A stretch of DNA of 64,000 nt, taken from assembly GCA_022846095.1 (NCBI GenBank), contig AP025583.1, forward strand, positions 3,311,279 through 3,375,278, written 5' to 3'. The notes beneath the pieces were generated by a model. It was not told the DNA's origin and searched no databases. It saw only the letters and a list, made by a program, of their open reading frames with translations. Each line of letters opens with the position of its first letter. Position 1 is the stretch's first letter. The position numbers were made by a program, and so were the translations under genes. This document shows, piece after piece, positions 7,544 through 15,668 of this stretch. The stretch is from Oscillospiraceae bacterium (GTDB lineage Bacteria; Bacillota; Clostridia; Oscillospirales; Oscillospiraceae).

Positions 7544-9363
7544 TCGCCCGCCTCCTTCCGGTAGGGGGCCGCCCCGGCCCCGTCCAGGGCGGGCAGGCGG
7601 ACCCGGACGGCGGTGCCCGCGTCGGGCTCGCTCTGGATGGTGAGGCCGTAGGCCTCCCCGAAGGTGAGCTTGATGCGCTGGTGCACGTTGCGCAGGCCGA
7701 TGCCGGAGCCGTCGGAGCCCGGCTGGGCCCTGTAGCGGGGGTCCAGCAGGCGCCCCACCACCTCGGGGGGCATGCCGGGGCCGTTGTCGGTCACGTCGAT
7801 GAGCACGTCCTCCCCCTCCCGGAAGGCCCGCACGGCGATCTCGCCGTCCCCGTCGGCGTAGGCCATGCCGTGGTAGATGGCGTTTTCCAGGATGGGCTGG
7901 ACAATGAGCTTGATGGTGTAGAGGCCCTCTACACCATCCTCCGCGCTGACGAGCGCGGAAAACTTGTTCTTGTAGCGCATCTTCTGGATGGTGAGGTAGT
8001 AGCGGGCGTGCTCCAGCTCGTCCGCGATGGGGATGATGTTGCTGCCCCGGCTCAGGGAGATGCGGAAGAGCCGGGCCAGGGAGGTCACCATGAGGATGGC
8101 CTCGTCGGTGCGGCCGTTCTCGGTCATCCACACCACCGAGTCCAGGGTGTTGTAGAGGAAGTGGGGGTTGATCTGGGACTGGAGCACGTCCAGCTCGCTG
8201 CGCCGCTTCTGCTCCTCCTGCTCGATGATGTCGTCCATCAGGTGGCGCATGGTGGACACCATGGAGCGCACGGAGTGGGCCAGGCGCTCGATCTCGTAGG
8301 GGCCGCCCACGTCGAAGTCCACGTCCTCCCGCCCCGCCTCCAGGGCCTTCACGGAGCGCTCCAGGCTCTTGATGGGCACCGAGATGCGCTCGGACAGGTG
8401 GAGGTTGACGAAGGTCAGCAAAAACACCGAAAAGAGCACCACAAAGAGGAAAAAGAGCAGCAGCTGCCCGTAATTGTCCCAGATGTTGTCGGCGGGCACC
8501 ACGCCCACCAGCTTCCAGCCGGTGTAGCCCACGGTCTTTACGGTGACCTGCCGCCGCGCGCCGTCGAAGACCTCCTCGCGGCTGCCGTCCTTATAGCCGG
8601 CGGCGGCCACGTTGTTCTCCTCCAGCAGCCCCGCGTAGATGAGCTGCTGCCGGGGGTGGTAGATGATCTCCCCGTCCCCGTCCACCAGATAGAGGTACCC
8701 CTGGTCGGAGGACAGGGCCACGTCCTTGCAGATCTGCTCGATGCCGCTGAAGCTCATGTCCACCAGCAGCACGCCCCCCTCGATGGAGCCCGCCCGGGTC
8801 AGCTCCACCTGCCGGCTGAGGGAGACCACCCAGCGGTAGCGGTAGTCCGGGTCCTCGAAGAGGTTCTGCACGTGGGGGGTGGAGAAGTGCAGGTTCTCGA
8901 TACGCTCCACCGCCGAGACGAACCAGTCCTGCCGCTGGGGCAGGACGCTGCGCTTCAGGGAGGAGAGCGGGGTGGCGGAGACCAGCCCCCCGCCCTGGTC
9001 AAAGACCGCGATGGACACCAGCATGTCCCGGTTGCTCTCGTAGAGCAGCGCCATCTGCGCGTCCAGGCTGCCCCCGGCCAGGTCCGTATTTTTAATCACC
9101 CGGTAGTACATGGCGTCGGACACCCGCATCATGCTGCGCAGGTAGGCGTCCAGGTTCAGGTTCACCTGGGCCAGCACCCGCCGGCTGGTCTCGGCCGCCT
9201 GGGCGTTGTTGGACGCGGAAAAGCGCAGAAAGAGGGTCAGGCCCAGGAAGATCATCCCCACCACGGCCACGGCGGTGAAGGACATGGAGAGGATCATCTG
9301 GATGCTGGAGCGGCGGTAGAAGCTCCGCCAGCGCCCCACCAGGGATCCCAGGAATCTGCCCAC
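7540..9363 (-). CDS. YesM-type sensor histidine kinase (dCache-HAMP-His_kinase-HATPase)
   Basis: 607 aa; GTG 9363 follows a GGGAGGGGGGAG site. Order: a membrane segment at about 24-46, a large extracytoplasmic sensor of roughly 250 residues (dCache-like), a second membrane segment near residue 300, a HAMP stretch ('ERISVPIKSLERSVKALEAG'), the His_kinase core 'QINPHFLYNTLDSV' with phosphoacceptor His401, and an ATPase domain with 'ILENAIYHG', 'DNGPGMP' and 'GSGIGLRNVHQRI'. This is the architecture of the YesM/LytS class, which phosphorylates a YesN-type AraC response regulator; that partner is 23 bp upstream in the same operon. The two binding-protein genes that follow suggest that the input is a sugar. 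Confidence 0.93.
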   Translation of the reverse strand: MGRFLGSLVGRWRSFYRRSSIQMILSMSFTAVAVVGMIFLGLTLFLRFSASNNAQAAETSRRVLAQVNLNLDAYLRSMMRVSDAMYYRVIKNTDLAGGSLDAQMALLYESNRDMLVSIAVFDQGGGLVSATPLSSLKRSVLPQRQDWFVSAVERIENLHFSTPHVQNLFEDPDYRYRWVVSLSRQVELTRAGSIEGGVLLVDMSFSGIEQICKDVALSSDQGYLYLVDGDGEIIYHPRQQLIYAGLLEENNVAAAGYKDGSREEVFDGARRQVTVKTVGYTGWKLVGVVPADNIWDNYGQLLLFFLFVVLFSVFLLTFVNLHLSERISVPIKSLERSVKALEAGREDVDFDVGGPYEIERLAHSVRSMVSTMRHLMDDIIEQEEQKRRSELDVLQSQINPHFLYNTLDSVVWMTENGRTDEAILMVTSLARLFRISLSRGSNIIPIADELEHARYYLTIQKMRYKNKFSALVSAEDGVEGLYTIKLIVQPILENAIYHGMAYADGDGEIAVRAFREGEDVLIDVTDNGPGMPPEVVGRLLDPRYRAQPGSDGSGIGLRNVHQRIKLTFGEAYGLTIQSEPDAGTAVRVRLPALDGAGAAPYRKEAGE

Positions 9364-9385
9364 AGCCGCTCCCCCCCTCCCGGCC

Positions 9386-10972
9386 TCACCCCGCCCGGTA
9401 CTTGGTGGGGGAGACGCCGAAGTGCTTTTTAAACACGTAGCTGAAATAGTTTGGGTCCAGGTAGCCGGTCTGCCCGGCGATCAGGTAGGTCTTGTCCTCG
9501 GTGGTGCGCAGCAGCTCGGCCGCCCGCTCCATGCGCACTTGGGTGACGTAATTGGTGAAGCTCATGCCGGTCTCCCGCTTGAAGAGGGTGGAGAAATAGG
9601 CGGGGCTCAGGTGCAGGTGGCCGCACAGGGTCTCCACCGACAGCTCGCTGTCCCCGTAGTGGTCGGTGATGAACGCCTTGGCCCGCTCCACGGTGCGCCC
9701 GGCGGAGTCGGTGCGCTGGCGGCCGATGAGCTCCCGGATGCGCAGGCAGCGCTCCAGGTACCAGGCGCCCAGCTCGTCCGGGGAGCTGAAGGCGGTGATC
9801 TGCACCGCCCCCGTAAAGCCCACGCCGAACACCTCCTCCGGCTCCAGCGCGGCCCCCCGGGCCAGCTTCAGCAGGCAGGTGAGCAGCTCCAGGAAAAAGA
9901 GGTGGCACTGGGGCAGGGACAGCCCGGCCAGCCGGATGCGGTCCACCAGCCGGTCCACCGCGGCGCGGATCTCCTCTTCGCTGCCCAGCTTCACCGCCCC
10001 GGCCAGCTCCCGCTCGTCGTTCTCGTCGAAGGACAGCCGGGCCCCGCCGTCGGGCTCCAGGTCCCCGATGTAGATGGCCCGGCCCCGGCCCACCAGCACC
10101 CGGTAATCCAGGGCGCTGCGGGCCCCCGCCGCCGACTGGGCCACCTCGCCCGGCGAGGCGCAGGGAGCCCCCACCCCCACGGTGAGGGTCACGTTCAGGT
10201 AGCTGCTGGCGAGCTTGCACACCCGGTTGATGGCCTCGATCAGGTCGTAGACCGGGGCCTGCGGGGTGTCGAAGCTGGCCAGCACGGCCACCGAGTCGTT
10301 GTAGTGGAACACCTTGGCGCAGCACAGGTCCGGCCCCAGGTTCTCGGCGAAGAGCTGCCGCACCGGCAGGGAGAGCAGCTCCCCCGCCTCCCCCGCGCCG
10401 TCCATGTGGGCCAGGGCGGCCACCCAGGACGCGCCGCCCAGGTCCACGTCGTACCGCCCGGAGCGCTCCTCCACCTGGTCGGGGCGCAGCCGCCCCTCCA
10501 GCAGGTCGGTGTAGAACAGCTCCCGCAGCACGGGCAGGCTCTCGGCGTAGCGGCGGCGCAGGGTCTCCAGGTCCTGGCGCCGGGCCCGCTCCGTGTCCAG
10601 CTGGTCCTTGAGCTTGCGCAGCACCCCGCACAGCTCCGGGGCGTTAATGGGCTTGAGGATGTACTCCGACACGTTCATGCGGATGGCCTGCTTGGCGTAC
10701 GCGAACTCGTCAAAGCCGGAGAACACCACAAATTTGGCCGCGGGCAGCCGCTGGGTCAGGATGCGGCAGAGCTCCAGCCCGTCCATAAAGGGCATTTTGA
10801 TGTCGGTGAGCACCACGTCGGGCTTGAGCTGCTCGGCCAGCTCAAGGGCCTCCTGGCCGTTCTCGGCCTCCCCCACCAGGGAGAAGCCCAGCCCGGCCCA
10901 GTCCATTTTCCGGCTGATGCCCACCCGGATGTCCTCTTCGTCGTCCACCAGCAGCACGCGGTAGGGCTCCAT
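9386..10972 (-). CDS. YesN-type response regulator, receiver plus AraC DNA-binding domain
   Basis: 528 aa from ATG 10972, preceded by GAGGAGGGAGC; an ATG 18 bp further up has no ribosome site. The receiver occupies residues 1-120 with the acidic pair at 10-11, phosphoacceptor Asp57 in 'VLTDIKMP' and the usual Lys. A long middle region has no clear motif. The C-terminal ~100 residues form two AraC helix-turn-helix units ('LSVETLCGHLHLSPAYFSTLFKRETGMSF', 'YLIAGQTGYLDPNYFSYVFKKHFGVSPTKYR'). It is the first gene of the leftward regulatory operon and most likely activates the neighbouring mgl operon, which ends 97 bp upstream. Target is inferred from position. Confidence 0.93.
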   Translation of the reverse strand: MEPYRVLLVDDEEDIRVGISRKMDWAGLGFSLVGEAENGQEALELAEQLKPDVVLTDIKMPFMDGLELCRILTQRLPAAKFVVFSGFDEFAYAKQAIRMNVSEYILKPINAPELCGVLRKLKDQLDTERARRQDLETLRRRYAESLPVLRELFYTDLLEGRLRPDQVEERSGRYDVDLGGASWVAALAHMDGAGEAGELLSLPVRQLFAENLGPDLCCAKVFHYNDSVAVLASFDTPQAPVYDLIEAINRVCKLASSYLNVTLTVGVGAPCASPGEVAQSAAGARSALDYRVLVGRGRAIYIGDLEPDGGARLSFDENDERELAGAVKLGSEEEIRAAVDRLVDRIRLAGLSLPQCHLFFLELLTCLLKLARGAALEPEEVFGVGFTGAVQITAFSSPDELGAWYLERCLRIRELIGRQRTDSAGRTVERAKAFITDHYGDSELSVETLCGHLHLSPAYFSTLFKRETGMSFTNYVTQVRMERAAELLRTTEDKTYLIAGQTGYLDPNYFSYVFKKHFGVSPTKYRAG

Positions 10973-11026
10973 GGAAGCTCCCTCCTCCATTGATTGTTAG
11001 TATACCATACCCGGCGGCCCTGCGCA

Positions 11027-11056
11027 AAGGGCGCGCCCCCGCGGGCGCGCCCTTTT
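11027..11056 (-). terminator. terminator after mglC
   Basis: GGGCGCGCC arms around CCCGC, flanked by AAA on one side and TTTT on the other. On the minus strand it lies just past the mglC stop codon at 11069 and ends the mgl operon ahead of the response-regulator gene. Confidence 0.65.
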
Positions 11057-11068
11057 GCACGTGAGGGA

Positions 11069-12118
11069 TTATTTCTTGACCAGGTATTTGCGCATATCCA
11101 GCGCGCAGGCGAACAGGATGATGCCGCCCTTGATGACGTAGAAGAAGTCCTGGTTGATGCCGATCATGTTCAGGCCCACGAAAATGAGCCGCAGCATGAG
11201 CACGCCGATGAGGATGCCGCTGATCTTGCCGATGCCGCCCACGAAGCTGACGCCGCCGATGACGCAGGCGGCGATGCCGTCCAGCTCGTAGTTAAAGCCT
11301 GTGTTGGCGGTGTTGGAGGCGATGCGGGCGCCCTCGATGAAGCCGGTGAAGGAGTACATGGCGCCGGCCAGGGCGAACACCAGGATGGTGGTCAGAAACA
11401 CGTTGACGCCGGACACGCGGGCGGCCTCCTCGTTGGAGCCCAGGGCGAACATGTTCTTGCCGAAGGTGGTCTTGTTCCAGATGAACCACATCACGGCGGT
11501 GAGCACCACGACCATCCACACGTAGTTGGGGATGTTGGGCCCGCCCAGCTTGGCGATGAAGGAGCCGGTGATGAAGCCCGAGTAGGACTGGGCCAGGCCG
11601 GAGATGGCCATGCCCTTGTTGTTGCCCATCTTCACGTAGAGCAGCAGCAGGGTGTAAATGATGAGCTGGGTGCCCAGGGTGACGATGAAGGGGTGCAGCT
11701 TGAACTTGGCCACGAAGAAGCCGTTGAAGGCGCCAATCAGGGCGCCGATGACCACCACGATCAGGATGACCACGGGGATGGGCAGGGGGTTGATGTTCCA
11801 CATCTTGTTGGCCGCGTCCAGGGCCTGAAGCAGGGAGGCGGCCACGCAGGCCGTCAGGCCCACGATGCGCCCGGCGGACAGGTCGGTGCCGGTGAGCACG
11901 ATGCACCCGGCCACGCCCAGGGCCACGGGCAGGTAGGCCGCCGTCTGGGACAGGATGTTGATGATGGAGTTCAGGGTAATGAAATTGGGATTCATGATGG
12001 CGATGGCGATGACGGCGATGACCATGATGATGAGCAGCGCGTTGTTCAGCACCAGGTCAAGCACCCGCTTGGAGGTCCAGGGCTGCTTGGCCACCGCTTT
12101 GGTAGTTTCTTTCGTCAT
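11069..12118 (-). CDS. mglC: galactose/methyl-galactoside-type ABC transporter permease
   Basis: 349 aa from ATG 12118, with GGGGAGG 7 bp upstream. About eight to ten hydrophobic segments; the family landmarks 'GTDLSAGRIVGLTACVAA', 'GFFVAKFKLHPFIVTLGT', 'TTFGKNMFALGSNEEAARVSGVNV' and 'ELDGIAACVIGGVSFVGGIGKISG' are those of the RbsC/MglC family (BPD_transp_2). It forms the membrane channel of a high-affinity sugar importer with MglA and MglB. MglA ends 13 bp upstream. The symbol rests on resemblance of the binding protein and ATPase to the Mgl set; other aldoses remain possible. Confidence 0.9.
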   Translation of the reverse strand: MTKETTKAVAKQPWTSKRVLDLVLNNALLIIMVIAVIAIAIMNPNFITLNSIINILSQTAAYLPVALGVAGCIVLTGTDLSAGRIVGLTACVAASLLQALDAANKMWNINPLPIPVVILIVVVIGALIGAFNGFFVAKFKLHPFIVTLGTQLIIYTLLLLYVKMGNNKGMAISGLAQSYSGFITGSFIAKLGGPNIPNYVWMVVVLTAVMWFIWNKTTFGKNMFALGSNEEAARVSGVNVFLTTILVFALAGAMYSFTGFIEGARIASNTANTGFNYELDGIAACVIGGVSFVGGIGKISGILIGVLMLRLIFVGLNMIGINQDFFYVIKGGIILFACALDMRKYLVKK

Positions 12119-12131
12119 ATGTATTCCTCCC

Positions 12132-13631
12132 CTACACATATTTCGCGGCCAGGGTGAGGATCTCCTCCTGGCTGGTGCTCTTTGCGTCCACTTCGCCGGC
12201 CAGGCGGCCGCCGGACATGACCAGGATCCGGTCGCAGATCCCCAGCAGCTCCGGCATCTCGGAGGAGACCATGATGACCCCCTTCTCCTCGTTGGCCAGA
12301 TCCAGAATCAGCTGGTAGATCTCGTACTTGGCGCCCACGTCGATGCCGCGGGTCGGCTCGTCCAGCAGCAGCACCTCGGGCTTGGTCAGCAGCCACCGGC
12401 CGATGATGACCTTCTGCTGATTGCCGCCGGACAGGGAGCGGATCTGGGTCTTTTGGCTGGGGGTCTTGATGCGCATGGCCTGGATGGACCAGTCGGTCTT
12501 CTCCTTCATCTTCCTGTCGCTTAGGCAGACGCCGCCCAGCAGGTAGTCCCCCAGGCTGGAGATGACCGTGTTGTCCCGGATGTCCCGGATGCTGAAAATG
12601 CCGGTGGCCCGGCGCTCCTCGGTCAGCAGGGCGAAGCCGTTCTTGATGGCCTCCTTGGGGGTGCGGTTCTGGATCTTCTTCCCGTGCAGGGTGATCTCGC
12701 CCCCCGCCTTGGTCATGGCGCCGAAGAGGTTCTCCAGCACCTCGGTGCGGCCCGAGCCGTCCAGGCCCGCGATGCCCAGGATCTCCCCCTTGTGGAGCTG
12801 GAAGGAGGCCTCCTTGAGCCGGGTGTACCTGCCCGACAGGTTTTGCACGTCCAGGATGACCTCCCCCGGCCTGTTGGTCTTGGGGGGGAAGCGGTTGGTC
12901 AGCTCCCGGCCCACCATCAGGCGGATGATCTCCTCCATGGTCAGCTCCTTGGCCGGCCGGGTGGCCACCCACGCGCCGTCGCGCATGATGGTCACCTCGT
13001 CGGAGATGCGTAGGATCTCCTCCATCTTGTGGCTGATGTAGATGATGCCGCAGCCCTTGTCCCGCAGCATATTGATGATGCGGAACAGGTGCTCCACCTC
13101 GGCCTCGGTCAGTGAGGAGGTGGGCTCGTCAAACACGATGATCTTGGACTCATAGCTCACCGCCTTGGCGATCTCCACCATCTGCCGCTGGGACACCGGC
13201 ATGGTGGACATGATGGCGCTGGGGTTCACGTTGACCTCCAGCTCCTCGAAGATCTCCCGGGTGCGCTTTTTCATGATGCGCTCGCTGACCATGACTCCGC
13301 CCACCTTTGGGTAGCGGCCCAGCCAAAGGTTGTCCTGCACGCTGCGGGTCAGGGCCTGGTTCAGCTCCTGGTGCACCATGGCCACGCCGTTTTCCAGCGC
13401 CTCCTTGGAGCTTTTGAAATCGACGTTCTTCCCCTCCAGGGTGATGGTGCCGCTGTCCTTTTTGTAGATGCCGAAGAGACATTTCATCAACGTGGACTTG
13501 CCGGCTCCGTTCTCGCCCATCAGGGCGTGCACGGTGCCGGGCCGGACCGTGATCGACACGTTGTCCAGCGCCTTGACGCCGGGGAATTCCTTGCTGATGT
13601 TCCTCATCTCCAGCAGGGCCGGTTGATCCAT
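12132..13631 (-). CDS. mglA: galactose-type sugar ABC transporter ATP-binding protein (two nucleotide-binding domains)
   Basis: 499 aa from ATG 13631 behind AAAGGAGG. It carries two ABC domains in one chain, as RbsA/MglA proteins do. Domain 1 has Walker A 'GENGAGKST' near residue 40, signature '[15 protein letters not shown]' and Walker B '[12 protein letters not shown]'. Domain 2 has the degenerate Walker A 'GLDGSGRTE', signature '[14 protein letters not shown]' and Walker B '[14 protein letters not shown]'. Length equals the family norm. It sits between mglB and mglC and supplies energy for sugar uptake. A strong hairpin separates it from mglB (13716-13746), which would let the binding protein be made in excess. 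Confidence 0.94.
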   Translation of the reverse strand: MDQPALLEMRNISKEFPGVKALDNVSITVRPGTVHALMGENGAGKSTLMKCLFGIYKKDSGTITLEGKNVDFKSSKEALENGVAMVHQELNQALTRSVQDNLWLGRYPKVGGVMVSERIMKKRTREIFEELEVNVNPSAIMSTMPVSQRQMVEIAKAVSYESKIIVFDEPTSSLTEAEVEHLFRIINMLRDKGCGIIYISHKMEEILRISDEVTIMRDGAWVATRPAKELTMEEIIRLMVGRELTNRFPPKTNRPGEVILDVQNLSGRYTRLKEASFQLHKGEILGIAGLDGSGRTEVLENLFGAMTKAGGEITLHGKKIQNRTPKEAIKNGFALLTEERRATGIFSIRDIRDNTVISSLGDYLLGGVCLSDRKMKEKTDWSIQAMRIKTPSQKTQIRSLSGGNQQKVIIGRWLLTKPEVLLLDEPTRGIDVGAKYEIYQLILDLANEEKGVIMVSSEMPELLGICDRILVMSGGRLAGEVDAKSTSQEEILTLAAKYV

Positions 13632-13715
13632 ATGCCTTTTCCTCCTTTACGCATGGAGTTCCCGCTTCAGGCGTGGCCCGCGGGCGCACGACTCAAGCGG
13701 GTACTCTATGGAGGG

Positions 13716-13746
13716 GGCGGGGCCGCCGCCATGCGGCGGCCCCGCC
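13716..13746 (-). other. intercistronic mRNA hairpin between mglB and mglA
   Basis: A perfect 14-bp inverted repeat, GGCGGGGCCGCCGC / GCGGCGGCCCCGCC, with loop CAT. No T-run follows on the minus strand, so it is unlikely to be a full terminator. Hairpins in this position are known to protect binding-protein mRNA and lower expression of the downstream transporter genes. Confidence 0.65.
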
Positions 13747-13790
13747 TTCCCATACCTGCCTCGGCCCCGGGCCGCGGGCAGTATTCTCAG

Positions 13791-14966
13791 TTATTCGCCG
13801 GTGTAGAGGGCGTAAGGCACGCGGATCTTGTTGACCTTCACGCTGCCGTCGTCGTTCAGGTCCACGTTGTAGCCGTTGGCCGCGTCGATGTTGTTCATCA
13901 GCGCGCTGCCGCCCTGGATGTTGGCCACCAGGGTGCAGATCGTCTTGGCCATACCCTCGGCGTCCTGCTTGACGGTACCGGTCATCATGCCGTTCTGGAT
14001 CTTCTGCACGGCGGTGTCCACGGCGTCCACGCCGAACACGGGGATGACGGTGGAGGTGGGATTGCCGTTCTCGTCGTTGCCCTTGTTGTAGCCGGCGCTC
14101 TGGAGGGCGGCGATGGCGCCCTCGGCCATGCCGTCGTTGTTGGCGATGACCATCTCCACCATGTTGCCGTTGGCCTCGGAGTACTCGGCCAGGATGGTGG
14201 TCATGTAGTCGGTGGCGGCCTGGGAGGACCACGCGCCGGTCTGGTCAACCAGGTACTTGGAGGAGTTCTTGGAGTCATAGAAGGCCAGCGGGGACTTGCC
14301 GGCCTCGGTCAGGGCGGTGTCACAGTCCTCCACGGAGTACTGGGTGCGGTACTCGGCCTCGGCGTTGCCCTCCTGGCCCTTGAACATGACGTAGGAGATG
14401 ACGCCGTCGCCGTTGAGGTCCACGGCGTCGTAGTTGGCCAGCAGGTAATCGGCGATCATGGTGCCCTGCATGTGGCCGGCCTCGGCGGCGTCGGTGCCGA
14501 CGAAGGCGCAGTTGTCATAGCTCTGGACCACGGAGTCCTGAACCTCGCGGTTGAAGAAGATGATGGGGATGCCGGCGGCCTTGGCGGCGTCGGCGGCCTT
14601 CTGGGCGGCGTCGGGGGAGGAGGTCTCCACGATGTTGACGATCAGCAGGTTGGCGCCGTTGGTGATGGCCGTGTTGATCTGGTCAATCTGGGTGGCCTGG
14701 GTGGTGTTGGCGTCGTAGTTCTGGAACTTCACGCCCAGGGCGTTCAGCTGCGCGTCCATGGCGGTGCGCACGCTGGTGATGTACACGTCGGAGAAGTTGT
14801 AGTAGAACACGCCAACGTTCAGCTCCGCAGCGCCGGGGGCGGGGGCGGGATCAGAGGGGCCCTGGGTCCCGGGGGCGGGGGTCGCGCTGGAGCCGGTGCC
14901 GGAGCAGCCGGCGAAGGCGGCGAACATAAAGATGGCCGCAAGGACAAGAGCGAGCTTCTTTTTCAT
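13791..14966 (-). CDS. mglB: galactose/methyl-galactoside-type substrate-binding lipoprotein
   Basis: 391 aa from ATG 14966. The signal peptide is MKKKL, a hydrophobic core and a lipobox ending AFAGC. The mature protein has the PBP1 pattern close to MglB: 'NVGVFYYNFSDVYITSVR', 'LLIVNIVETSS', 'IPIIFFNREVQDSV', 'VEMVIANNDGMAEGAI', 'VIPVFGVDAVDTAV', and near the C-terminus a 'DLNDDGSVKVNKIRVPYALY' segment. It has the usual acidic, Asn-rich loops for sugar hydrogen bonding and possibly a Ca site (D-L-N-G-D-G). It heads the mgl operon. The paralogous protein at 5508-6554 belongs to the regulatory operon. Confidence 0.92.
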   Translation of the reverse strand: MKKKLALVLAAIFMFAAFAGCSGTGSSATPAPGTQGPSDPAPAPGAAELNVGVFYYNFSDVYITSVRTAMDAQLNALGVKFQNYDANTTQATQIDQINTAITNGANLLIVNIVETSSPDAAQKAADAAKAAGIPIIFFNREVQDSVVQSYDNCAFVGTDAAEAGHMQGTMIADYLLANYDAVDLNGDGVISYVMFKGQEGNAEAEYRTQYSVEDCDTALTEAGKSPLAFYDSKNSSKYLVDQTGAWSSQAATDYMTTILAEYSEANGNMVEMVIANNDGMAEGAIAALQSAGYNKGNDENGNPTSTVIPVFGVDAVDTAVQKIQNGMMTGTVKQDAEGMAKTICTLVANIQGGSALMNNIDAANGYNVDLNDDGSVKVNKIRVPYALYTGE

Positions 14967-15165
14967 CTTTTTTCCTCCTAATAAAGTGTTGTAGGTACCG
15001 TGTATCCATCCTTCTCGGGGGCGATCCGCCCGAGTATGCCTTTATTCTAGACGGCCTGGTAAAAAAAGACGATAGAAAATTCTTTCCTCTTCTAGGAAAA
15101 AACTTTGCTCATTCCTGATGCAACACCGCCCTACAATCCTCCGCCCCTTTGCGTAAAACAGCCGT

Positions 15166-15197
15166 AAAAAAGCCCGGCCGAATCCGGCCGGGCTTTC
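15166..15197 (-). terminator. terminator after tautomerase-like gene
   Basis: GCCCGGCCG-GATT-CGGCCGGGC on the minus strand is followed by TTTTTT. It ends the leftward binding-protein/tautomerase operon. The rest of 14967-15165 is the upstream region of mglB; a TAGAAT-like -10 may lie near 15045 but no convincing -35 was found. Confidence 0.8.
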
Positions 15198-15251
15198 TTC
15201 CATATACCTCTTTATTAAGATTTGAACCAGCGCTTTTTGATGACAGCGGTC

Positions 15252-15614
15252 TCAGGCGTCGCAGCGCAGCACGCCGTCCACTCCCACGTTGTTGTCCGGG
15301 TGCTCCTTGATAATAACAACGACCTTGGCCTTCCCTTTATAGCCCGTCACGGCGGTGGTGGCGTCGAAAACGTTTTTTACCAGTTCCCGTTTTTGCCCGT
15401 CGGGCTTATTGGGCGCGGTGTAAATAAAATAGGTAATCTGATCCGCCGCGCTGGGCCCGTGGCACTCCTCCGGAAGAGATGGCAGCAGCATCATGGAGCT
15501 GACGTTGATGTCCAGGTGAAACGCGTCGCATACGCCCTTTGCAACGCCGGCGCAGAGTTGCTTCCGCTGCTCCTTGGTGAGCGGCAGCGCGGTAACGCCG
15601 ATAATCGTGGCCAT
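15252..15614 (-). CDS. tautomerase-superfamily-like protein lacking the N-terminal proline
   Basis: 120 aa from ATG 15614, with AAAGGTCGG upstream. The pattern fits 4-oxalocrotonate-tautomerase-like proteins: a short beta strand, 'PLTKEQRKQLCAGVAKGVCDAF' and a C-terminal 'KVVVIIKEHPDNNVGVDGVL', close to the family's 'V-I-I-x-E-x-P-x-x-N-W-G-V-G-G' motif. The catalytic residue of the superfamily is Pro1, exposed after removal of Met. Here the second codon is GCC (Ala), so normal tautomerase chemistry would be lost. It may be a non-catalytic or re-purposed member. It follows a peptide-type binding-protein gene by 54 bp. Confidence 0.6.
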   Translation of the reverse strand: MATIIGVTALPLTKEQRKQLCAGVAKGVCDAFHLDINVSSMMLLPSLPEECHGPSAADQITYFIYTAPNKPDGQKRELVKNVFDATTAVTGYKGKAKVVVIIKEHPDNNVGVDGVLRCDA

Positions 15615-15668
15615 ATTGATCCGACCTTTCTACTTCTATGATTTTGGACGCACCATCAACGCCCGGGA

